Assembly (NCBI GenBank): GCA_025399215.1
Contig: MU621445.1
Location: forward strand, 3,950-16,643
Length of the DNA stretch: 12,694 nucleotides
Direction of reading: 5' to 3'
Source: Globomyces pollinis-pini
Taxonomy: Eukaryota > Chytridiomycota > Chytridiomycetes > Rhizophydiales > Globomycetaceae
Of the stretch, positions 1-7,276 are shown piece by piece (the first letter of the stretch is position 1; each line of letters starts with the position of its first letter). Position numbers and translations under genes: made by a program. The notes under the pieces are model-generated. The model was not told the origin of the DNA. It saw only the letters and a program-made list of their open reading frames with translations, and did not search any database.

Positions 1-421
1 ATAACAGATTTCATCCTTTGTCCTTATGTTCTAATGATTTCACTATGTTTAAATGAATTGTTAGCTAAGGTGAAGTGTCCAGTCTAAAGTGCATGAATAA
101 CAATCATTATCATCTTATATAAATGAATAAGTTATCATTTAATTGTAATGAATTATTTAATTTGAAGTGAACTAAAAGCATTTAGTATATCCTAATGTCT
201 GATCCATCATTAAAACATTTACCGAAACCCAAATTAATAAAGCACCTCAAAATTCCAATTTCCATAATCAATGTCTCAAAATGAATCATTATTTATTCGG
301 ATTTTGAATGTCAAAATGTTATGAAGAATACATTACAATGACAAACGATGACTCATCCTCACAAACTATGATTCCCCCCTTAAATAGAAAGAATCTTAAA
401 AAAAATTAAACTAAAAATCTT
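1..421. other. 5' flank of the velvet gene, no gene seen
   Basis: Very AT-rich sequence with frequent stops in all frames on both strands. I looked for short exons joined by small introns, as found elsewhere in the window, and saw none. Two very short ATG frames occur on the plus strand: 195-284 (29 codons) and 338-409 (23 codons). The second ends 12 nt before the velvet start and in the same frame, so it could act as an upstream ORF if the transcript reaches that far. This stretch probably holds the velvet promoter and 5' UTR. Confidence 0.5.
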
Positions 422-1091
422 ATGTTTACGTAAAATAATTCAATGAATTTTTATCTTGTAGTAGAAAGAAACAGAAATTGATACCCAATCCCATCAAGTT
501 GGAAATGGTTCAAAATCCTCATCAAGGAAGAGCTTGTGGTTATGGAAAGGGTGATTATCGATCTATAGACCCTGTACAAACTATTATTCAAATTAATTCT
601 TGTAGGTTCCCATTGTAAAAGTATTGGATGATACCAATCAATCGGAAAACACGTATTTTAAACCAATTAATGTATAGTGATAATGATTGGATAATGTGTG
701 TCACTCTATGGTCAGTAGATAATGAAGGAAATCCAACAAAAGAGTTAACAAAGAGTCGAATGGTGGGAAATACAATTGGTGAATCAAGATATCTGTATGA
801 TTTGGTAGATGAACCTGGAAGTTATTTTATATTTCCAAGTATATTCATTCGAGTCCCTGGACTATACAAACTTCAATTTCGATTAATCCAGGTCTTTAGG
901 TATAACAAAATATTGTAATGACTAGTCCTGATCGAATGACACTTTTACCAGAGACTGAAGTAATATCAACAATATGTTCGAATACGTTTGAAGTATACCC
1001 AACAAAGACATTTCCTGGTAAATCTAAACCATCTGTGTTGATGAGGGTTTTAGCCAAACAGACTCATGATATTAAGTCTAGAAGTTTGTAG
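422..1091 (+). CDS. Velvet-domain protein (compact, five exons)
   Basis: Exons 422-429, 462-573, 606-652, 678-899 and 926-1091 join to 184 aa ending in TAG. The introns are 32, 32, 25 and 26 nt. Velvet proteins are fungal regulators of development, spores and secondary metabolism with an NF-kB-like DNA-binding fold. Visible family landmarks in order: QNPHQGRACGYG with RSIDPVPIV (residues about 20-44), the VTLWS strand (64-68), VGNTIGESRYLYDL (85-98), the PGSYFIFPSIFIRVPGLYKL stretch (102-121), and the closing FEVYPTKTFPG (151-161) followed by an LAKQ helix. Each splice restores the domain exactly; for example joining 573 to 606 gives DPVPIV. The domain fills almost the whole protein, with no long disordered extension, so it resembles a minimal VosA/VelB-like form more than VeA. 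Subfamily is not decided. The first exon is only 8 nt (ATG TTT AC), so the start is the least certain part; an in-frame ATG at 505 is the alternative. Confidence 0.87.
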
Positions 1092-1673
1092 TGTTCTTTG
1101 ATAGTAAATTGTTTATCTAATATACAAATGTATAGCAGTATTTCATTTCATTTCATGATAGAGTGAATGACTTTCATGAATCCATTCCTTTAATGATAAC
1201 CATATACTTACTAAAACAAGAGAAGCTTTCACTATCCCCTACATACAAAGTAAGCACTTGCTTTTCAAACTCCTTTTCAAGACTCAAATTTTTGTAAAGT
1301 GATTTTTGTCTTTTTTTTTCCGATGGCGGATAAATTGATGATTTGATTCTGAATTGGATCAATCAAATTGACAGATGAAAATCACGTTCAAGTCAGTAGT
1401 AAATCACGATAAATTGATGTCCAATTCAAAAGATGAGTGATTAACAGAACTAAAATAACAATACTAAAAAAATGTTGTTGTTCTAATCATTAAAGAATTA
1501 CAACTGTCATGATGAGAATAAATATCTTGATTGAAGTTTATACATAGATGATTAGAAACAATATTTGGTACCATCATGTCAATCATAACACTTCAAAAAA
1601 TATTGATACTTGACTGACTATCAAACATCACAATACCATTTAAATGCATTAAATAATTAAAACCATCTTAAAA
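1092..1673. other. Intergenic, no gene recognised
   Basis: About 580 bases between the velvet stop and the next start. A minus-strand open frame at 1174-1362 begins with TTG, has an in-frame TGA directly upstream, and resembles nothing I know, so I do not call it. The rest is AT-rich and probably holds the velvet 3' end and the promoter of the gene at 1674. A run of three TTTCA units lies near 1141-1155. Confidence 0.5.
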
Positions 1674-2342
1674 ATGAGTAAAACAGAAGAATTGAATCAA
1701 GATTTTGGTTTTTCGCGTTTATCATTATCGATTGATGAAGAAACAAAAAGAGTTATCAAAACGGTAGAAATTTGTTATGAAGACGTAATTATCAAAGAAG
1801 GCCAGGACAACTACTATATTCATATCGATATATTAACAGGAGCTCACTCAACCATTTGTGCAGCAATTAATAGCTACATGTTACAAAGAAATTACCACGA
1901 TCCTAGAAGGTATCCCATCTTCTTTAATAATGTACTTGGTAATAAGTCAACTTTGAAAAAGAAGCGGGAGGTTTGTGATTGTACGGCCACTTACTACGAG
2001 ATTTGGAAAGTCAAGGCAAGCACATTTAGCGTCAAAGACTTCTTTGTTCACTTTCTAAAGTACAGCTATACTTTTACTATTCGTCTCATGATTATTCGTA
2101 ACAATGAAGACGAGATATTTGAAAAAAGTTATAACACAGAGAAGATTCCAAAGCCTTTAGACCAAGAAAAAGGGGAAGTCCAAATTGTTGAAGTAGTTCA
2201 AAATACTTTAATAAAAGAAGAGAACGGAAAAGATCACAGTGCTGAAGAAGTAGTTGAAAATACTATAATCAAAGAAGAAGAAAACGGAAAAGATCACAGT
2301 GCTGAAGAAGTAGTTGAAAATACTTTAATCAAAGAAGAATAA
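1674..2342 (+). CDS. Unrecognised protein with a C-terminal acidic tandem repeat
   Basis: A single-exon frame of 222 aa from an ATG to TAA. I do not recognise the family. Residues about 10-150 look like a folded, strand-rich domain: alternating hydrophobic stretches such as YYIHIDI and FTIRLMIIR, two nearby cysteines in REVCDCTATYY, and several aromatic clusters. No signal peptide or membrane segment is evident. From about residue 174 the protein changes to a charged tail made of a repeat of 19-20 residues (core NGKDHSAEEVVENTLIKEE), with two full units and one partial. The stop codon falls inside the third unit. The gene follows the velvet gene on the same strand, 582 nt downstream. The strand-rich pattern could suggest an immunoglobulin-like fold, but I cannot assign one. 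Coding status is supported by length and by codon-sized differences between repeat units. Confidence 0.72.
   Translation: MSKTEELNQDFGFSRLSLSIDEETKRVIKTVEICYEDVIIKEGQDNYYIHIDILTGAHSTICAAINSYMLQRNYHDPRRYPIFFNNVLGNKSTLKKKREVCDCTATYYEIWKVKASTFSVKDFFVHFLKYSYTFTIRLMIIRNNEDEIFEKSYNTEKIPKPLDQEKGEVQIVEVVQNTLIKEENGKDHSAEEVVENTIIKEEENGKDHSAEEVVENTLIKEE
2193..2342 (+). repeat. In-frame tandem repeat, 57-60 bp units (2.5 copies)
   Basis: Unit 1 is 2193-2249 (57 nt), unit 2 is 2250-2309 (60 nt) and the partial unit 3 is 2310-2342. The units are nearly identical. They differ by one inserted GAA-type codon and a few substitutions, so reading frame is kept. The last unit terminates the protein after IKEE. 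Confidence 0.93.
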
Positions 2343-2391
2343 AAGTTCAACTCTTTAAAAATCGCGTGTCTATTGGAAAGTATGTTAAGGA

Positions 2392-2645
2392 ACTGTTTCT
2401 TGAAACAAATGGATTATAAACAGTGCATGCTTGAATGTAAACTAAAATGACACACTACCACTGTTTTTAAAAAGACTGTTTAACTGGTTAAAACAGTACA
2501 ACTATAAACAGCAATTAGAACATTAAATTATTACTTACTAAGAGTTTAGTAAGATTCAGAATGAGTCACAATTGTTGACGTCATAAGTCACGAACGTTGA
2601 CGGCTGTGGTGGTACCGTAAGGGATGGAGAATTAACCAAAACAGT
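2392..2645. promoter_or_regulatory. Cluster of six ACTGTTT/AAACAGT motifs
   Basis: The 7-mer ACTGTTT or its complement AAACAGT occurs at 2392, 2418, 2460, 2475, 2491 and 2639, in both orientations, within 254 bases between two plus-strand genes. The copies at 2475 and 2491 form an imperfect palindrome (2475-2497) around AACTGGTTA. Such clustering is what a promoter with multiple sites for one DNA-binding protein would look like. The likely target is the gene starting at 2734. The factor is unknown. Confidence 0.4.
2562..2583. promoter_or_regulatory. AP-1-type and CRE-type bZIP sites
   Basis: A perfect TGAGTCA (2562-2568) is followed 7 nt later by the perfect palindrome TGACGTCA (2576-2583). 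A further TTGACGG lies at about 2597-2603. These are the classic targets of AP-1/Gcn4-like and ATF/CREB-like bZIP factors, which fungi have. They sit about 150-170 nt upstream of the ATG at 2734. Function is inferred from the motif only. Confidence 0.42.
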
Positions 2646-2733
2646 GGCTGATGACAGACTTAAAGGCGGATTTATTTGAATGATAAAACACAATCATTTT
2701 GTACTTGTCTTTTAAATTTCTATTCATTTGTGT

Positions 2734-3594
2734 ATGTCAACTCAAGTATTTCCGTCTCCCGATTCTACAATCACGTTAACCAGAGGTGGTTTATTACCAA
2801 GAGAATTACTTCGAAATTATTCTTTTGATTCACTATATTCCAATATTGTTATTGATGATCACATTTCAGAAGTATCTTCTCAAATTGAAAATGAATCTTA
2901 TTATTCAGAACCTGATGATTTGGATGATTTTGATGTATTGGACGAATTTCCAATTTATCGTACCATAAATCCTCAAACTGAATCAAAACCACAATTGTCT
3001 ATTAATGTCTATCCTTCAACACATGAATCACTTACAGACTATCAAAATAGTCTTCAACATCAAGATGTAACATGTTCATTAGAACATGAAAATGATTCAC
3101 ATTCTACTGTAAGTGAAGATACTATTATTCAGAAATCTATTGGAAACTCTCCAATATCACAAGAAGATCAAGAATCCTCACTTGATTGTTTAACTCCTTT
3201 ACCTGAAATTCCATTTCTACAACGTCGTGAAATATTTCGTCATCCTCATCAAGATTATAATGGTCAACATCTCAATGTTCCATATCAAACTCAAAGAAGA
3301 TCTAGTGCACCTCATGTTTACAATCGGCCATTACTTTATCCTTATGATTCACTAACTTCTTTTGATGATTCAACACCTTTACCATCAATGACAAATGATT
3401 ATATATCTGAAGATTCTACGGTTGTTAATAGTACTCTACCTGATCAATTACCTAATCCTGATTTTAATTATAGTGGAAGACAAAGGTCAAAGAGTTTGGA
3501 TATGCGTCGCGTTCAACTTGTTTCTCAGATTCCTCCAAAGAAGCGAAAGAGCTTCTTGCATAAGCTCTTTAAACCTATTTTACATTGTAAATAA
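2734..3594 (+). CDS. TRGGL-motif disordered protein, family copy 1
   Basis: A single-exon frame of 286 aa starting at ATG 2734 (a TTG at 2728 is in frame but is not a normal eukaryotic start). I do not recognise a named family, but it has a clear paralogue at 8495. Shared parts are an N-terminal box at residues 14-36, TLTRGGLLPRELLRNYSFDS followed by LYS, and a C-terminal basic box, KKRKSFLHKLFKPI (about 270-283). Between them is Ser/Asp/Gln/Pro-rich sequence with no predicted fold, signal peptide or membrane segment. It contains several basophilic-kinase-type serines: RRSSAP, RQRSKSLD and KRKSF. The C-terminal box is amphipathic and could bind membrane or a partner, or serve as a nuclear localisation signal; this is inference. 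AATAAA-like sequence overlaps the stop (TAAATAAAA). Upstream lie the ACTGTTT cluster and bZIP-type sites. Confidence 0.78.
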   Translation: MSTQVFPSPDSTITLTRGGLLPRELLRNYSFDSLYSNIVIDDHISEVSSQIENESYYSEPDDLDDFDVLDEFPIYRTINPQTESKPQLSINVYPSTHESLTDYQNSLQHQDVTCSLEHENDSHSTVSEDTIIQKSIGNSPISQEDQESSLDCLTPLPEIPFLQRREIFRHPHQDYNGQHLNVPYQTQRRSSAPHVYNRPLLYPYDSLTSFDDSTPLPSMTNDYISEDSTVVNSTLPDQLPNPDFNYSGRQRSKSLDMRRVQLVSQIPPKKRKSFLHKLFKPILHCK

Positions 3595-3800
3595 AATGTG
3601 AACTCTACTCAAAGACTTCGTTTGTTTGAATACCAGTTATCCTTTTAGTGCTAAAATCTTAATTGCAATACTGCTTTTATGGTGACTAAGATATTCTGTT
3701 GATAGAAATACCAATTATACATCTCAAAAGAGTAAAACAAGGATTTTGGATGATATAATCAAGAAAAGAAATGTATTAATTAATTCTACATTTGAAAAAT

Positions 3801-4011
3801 TTAAGCAGATTTTCTTTCTTGAAGAGCAGCTAAAGATGAGAATCATTAAATAAATACCAAAGGTTCCCTTGTTAGCATAACGTTGGTTACGACGGAACTT
3901 TGGGCAAACACCGTTCAAAGAAACCTTGACTTGTTTGACAGGTTTTTTGATACCATTACGATGAGCTTTTTTGTTTTGGTTGTGATTGGTGTGATTCTTT
4001 GATTTGGACAT
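3801..4011 (-). CDS. RPL29: Ribosomal protein eL29 (RPL29), one 28-nt intron
   Basis: Large-subunit ribosomal protein eL29 of the cytosolic ribosome. Exon 1 is 4011-3858, the intron is 3857-3830 (28 nt, GTA...TAG), and exon 2 is 3829-3801, giving 60 aa and TAA. The N-terminus [20 protein letters not shown] and then IKKP is the diagnostic eL29 signature, and [14 protein letters not shown] follows as in other eukaryotes. Reading through the intron would add an unrelated hydrophobic tail. Splicing instead gives [10 protein letters not shown] and a total length equal to fungal eL29 (about 59 aa). The intron carries TTTAATGA as a likely branch element. The gene is divergent from TRS33, whose start lies 222 nt away, and convergent with the gene ending at 3594. 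Confidence 0.96.
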
Positions 4012-4061
4012 TGCTACAAGTTGTTAATAAAATCCAATGAATGAGTGATATAATCAAGTTG

Positions 4062-4140
4062 TTTATGGATGAATGGTTTGCATATCAATAATTTATGGAT
4101 GGATGGTTTGAATATCAATAATTTATGGATGGATGGATTG
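4062..4140 (+). repeat. 30-bp tandem repeat in the eL29/TRS33 spacer
   Basis: Unit 1 is 4062-4091, unit 2 is 4092-4121, and a partial third is 4122-4140. Units start TTTATGGATG and end ATATCAATAA, and differ at two positions. Because 30 is divisible by three and the units lack stops in one frame, they extend the open frame of TRS33 upstream. The repetitive leader looks like promoter/UTR sequence rather than protein. Confidence 0.92.
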
Positions 4141-4233
4141 ATTGTCTGGTTGTTGAAATCTTACCTTTGTAAAGTAAAGTGGTTGTTTGAAAATTATCAA
4201 GTAAATATACGCCACACTGAAACTTTTACTTCA

Positions 4234-4833
4234 ATGGGAGGAATAGCAGAATCAGCATTAGATTACCTTGTCTTGGAGACAGCTGGTCAATTGGAAATAC
4301 AGAGTTTGGATCAAATAGGATACCGTGTTGGTTATTCCCTTGCAGAGAGGTAATAAAAACTACCTTCTCTCTATCTTATCACAAATTCATCTGAAAATTA
4401 TACCCTAAATTATTAGAATGGCTAGAGATAGACCTAGATTTACTGATACATTGGATATCGTCAAATTCATTTGTAAAGATTTTTGGATCCTGGCTTTCCA
4501 AAAACAAATCGATAATTTGAAAACAAATCATCGTGGAACTTATGTATTATCCGACAATTCATTTCGGTATCAATTCAGAATCCTAAATTATAGATGGTTA
4601 TCCACAATGTCTTCCGATCTCATCACTCCTGATCAGGCCACGACTTATTACCAAAATGTAGCATTATTGTATTAATCTTAAAGCATCTTGCAATACCCTG
4701 TGGAATTATACGTGGTGCCATGTCGAATTTGGGAGTCAATTGTACAGTGGTTGCCGAAGTTTCCTCAAGTCCTTCTTGTAATTACAATACCTTAACCTTA
4801 GGTACTTTTCAAATCAAATTGAATAGTCGTTAA
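4234..4833 (+). CDS. TRS33: TRAPP complex subunit Trs33 / TRAPPC6
   Basis: Small core subunit of the TRAPP complexes, which activate Ypt1/Rab1 at the Golgi. It pairs with Bet3-type subunits. Exons are 4234-4349, 4417-4657 and 4684-4833, giving 168 aa; the introns are 67 and 26 nt. Landmarks: [13 protein letters not shown] (27-39), [17 protein letters not shown] (46-62), the strongly conserved [16 protein letters not shown] (68-83), then [12 protein letters not shown] (125-136) and [11 protein letters not shown] (141-151), all in family order. The segment between the first helix and QIGYRVG is shorter than in animal TRAPPC6, so a loop seems to be missing. I chose ATG 4234 because [12 protein letters not shown] matches the first helix of the family; the open frame continues up to 4069, but through the tandem repeat. 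Confidence 0.93.
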
Positions 4834-5089
4834 TTTTCTTTTAAAAAAAAGAACTCTTTTAAATATAGTATCAACGATTTCCATATTTTCAATGTGTACA
4901 GATGTGTACACAACACATCCAAAACGTTCATATCAGACAGCATTCTAATCATTCCAATTACATGTTGTATGTAATGAGTACATAATATTAGATTATTAAC
5001 ACAACACTAAATGTTTTTGATTGTTCAATGATTTGTTTAGAACTATCAAACATTTGTAATGTAGCCTCAACTTTTTTCCAATAAAAATC

Positions 5090-6462
5090 ATGGAGACGGA
5101 GGCAAATGAAAATCTTCAAGTAGTATCAGACGAGCAGGTGGAGGTGACCGTGGATTCTGATGCACCTAACCTCCATTCTCAAGAACAAATTGTTGACTCT
5201 AAATCAAGTGATCCTGAACTTGTCCCTGAAATTGAAAAGCAAGATAGTCAACAATTGGAAATGGAATCAAATCAGAATGATGATACCGTTAGTGCACCAG
5301 TAGAAATTGTGGATACTCAGCCAGCTACTGTTGAGATAGTTGCCTCGGATGAGCAGATTCAAATATCGAATTCGGTACAGGAGATTGTACCTGAAAAAGT
5401 GGTGGAGCCAGTAGTTATTCCAACTCAAAAATCGTCCGTGGTGGTGACACCATCTCAACCTCTTGCAGTACCACAACCTCCAAAGCAACGGACATCATTT
5501 GTACGTCAATCTACCCGAGCATGCGATTTATTAAAACTATATACGTTGGCTCAACTTGACCCACTGAACAAGGTCAAACCACCCACAACCAACGATTACA
5601 ATATCCAACTCCCAAAACAACCTATCCCAGACCCTTACCCGTATCGCCATTACCGACCCTTCCATCCATGCAGTAACCGTCTACTAGCAATGAAATGGGA
5701 CCAAACTAACCGCGATCAACACCTAAAAGCACTAGCCATGGCACGCTCCACTGTTGATAATGGTACCCCTAAACCCTACCTACATCTCCAATACAAACTC
5801 AAAAAACATCAAATCGAATATGGTAAATCGACAAACTAATCATTAGATCGTCAATGTGAAATTCATCGTAATAACAAAATCTTGTTGGATCGTATGTCCC
5901 ACATTATGTATATGGAAGCAAAAGACCCTAAAATTCATATCACTGATAATCCAGACAACATTATTGTTTCCAATTCTGGATTTCGTGCACGAAGAGCTGC
6001 ACAAATACAATTAGAAAATAAGGTACGTATTTTACAAATATCAAACATCATAACAATATAAACATACAACGAAACAAGAAAAAAAACTAAAATGTTTAGA
6101 AAATGTTACAACGATTGGAATCAAAACAACCAAACTACAATCATTATCATCAAATGCATCAACGATACAATAATCTAGCGTATCTAGAATCAATATCCAT
6201 GTACCCCGAACGTTACACGATGGAACGTCGAGAATATAAAAACAAAGTTGGTGATAGTTTTGCAAAGAAAAAGATCATTACTAATTATTCTGATAAAGTT
6301 CGTACTAAATTTCTATCGAATGATACACGTAAAGTCAAGAAGAGTACACGTGCTGAGAAAGTATTGCCAGATATTCGACCAAAGACTTCTACAATGGATC
6401 AAGAAACTTTGTTGAAAGGGTTGGAATCTATTTCAGATGGAATGGCTGCGATCCAGGTATAA
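5090..6462 (+). CDS. CFAP97: CFAP97-family (KIAA1430/Hemingway) ciliary protein
   Basis: Exons 5090-5822, 5847-6022 and 6100-6462 join to 423 aa; the introns are 24 and 77 nt. CFAP97-family proteins are associated with axonemes: fly Hemingway is needed for ciliogenesis and sperm motility, and mouse CFAP97D1 for sperm flagella. The first 130 residues are acidic, rich in E, Q, V and S, and probably disordered. The domain starts at about 193 and shows the family pattern: a helix with STVDNGTPKP, then KKHQIEYDRQCEIHRNNKIL with LLDRMSHIM, and after a short insert ARRAAQIQLENKKMLQRLES and KQPNYN. Both splices fall inside this pattern and restore it. It is the strongest sign that the organism makes flagella. 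The last codons (IQV, TAA) read through a possible donor, CAG|GTATAA at about 6457-6463, so a further exon cannot be excluded. The gene converges on PFN4. Confidence 0.88.
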
Positions 6463-6620
6463 ATTCTTTTTTTGTTGTATTTCAATGGATCTTATTTTCT
6501 TTACATGTTACTATTACCATCAAAAATAAAAGTATCAATATTCAATTCTGTGATAGTCTTTGATAATTCAATTTATTCAATTTTACAAATGAGAATGTTG
6601 TAGATAAGTTACATTTCTCC

Positions 6621-7091
6621 CTATTTATCCTTTTTACGAAAGTAATCACCTAATTTTTCAATAGCTTCAACTACACGTTACAACCTTAAACATACCTGCC
6701 ACAGATCCATACATATTACTATCATATAAACCAATAATATAATGACTCAGTGTTTGTGAAATGATCAATCCATCCTTTTCATTCTTGGCATATATCGATA
6801 ATGAATCGGCTCTAAATGCCTAAATAAATCATTTAATCAATTGGTCTGATACTTTAAATGTATTATCCATGAGTGATAGAAATGCATCTGCTTGTCGAAT
6901 ATCGCTAGGATTATTGAATCCATTATCGATTCTTGTGAATTCCTGTGGTGTTATCTATGAAATTAACGATAAGAATTTTATACCACAAAATGAGTTGATT
7001 TTGCTTTGATACTTCCATCCTTCTTTTTGATTATTGCTGCGTGAGATATATGTTTTGTTCCTAATAACGCTTCTTGAAGTAATGCATTCAT
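6621..7091 (-). CDS. PFN4: Profilin-4 homologue in four small exons
   Basis: No long open frame exists here. Exons 7091-6984, 6954-6853, 6819-6696 and 6670-6621 join exactly to 127 aa and TAG; the introns are 29, 33 and 25 nt. The product matches profilin-4 (129 aa in human), a divergent profilin best known from mammalian testis and linked to sperm head and tail formation. Landmarks: ALLQEALLGTKHISHAAI (3-20), the ITPQEF and NGFNNPSDIRQ stretch (37-57), FRADSLSIYAKNEKDG (72-87), the strand LIISQTLSHYIIGLYDSNMY, and the C-terminal VEAIEKLGDYFRKKDK (112-127). PFN4 is reported to bind lipids rather than actin or polyproline; I infer the same here from family membership. The gene converges on the CFAP97-family gene (gap 158 nt) and is divergent from the membrane protein at 7277 (gap 185 nt). 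Confidence 0.93.
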
Positions 7092-7276
7092 ATTTAACGC
7101 GACTTTTTTTAGAAACTTTTTGTTTACTGTTGTAAATGGTTATTTAAAAGTTATTGATAGTACTACGTGTCTTTAATCGAAATGCGATTCAAAATCACTG
7201 AGTTTGAATATTCGGCCGTGACAAAAGATCTCCTGACTATGACAATCAAAACTTTTCTCAAATCAAAAAGAATCGA

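Noticed and set aside
628..918. Velvet fragment as a complete 96-aa gene
   Set aside because: Its first residues are frame noise; the true domain enters from exon 3 at 678 after splicing and leaves at 899 into another exon.
1174..1362. Minus-strand open frame of 62 codons
   Set aside because: It begins with TTG, has an in-frame stop just upstream, shows no family resemblance, and splicing with a GTATGT...TAG candidate does not improve it.
3395..3601. Open frames inside family copy 1 (also 2786-2968)
   Set aside because: Overlapping shadows rich in Ile/Leu/Tyr, caused by AT-rich codons of the real gene in another frame.
4069..4233. Upstream extension of TRS33 through the 30-bp repeat
   Set aside because: Repetitive, with no match to the family; ATG 4234 gives a product with the expected first helix and length.
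5267..5488. Minus-strand frame opposite the CFAP97-family gene (also 6041-6265)
   Set aside because: Antisense shadows; the plus strand has clear family sequence or a splice-defined intron there.
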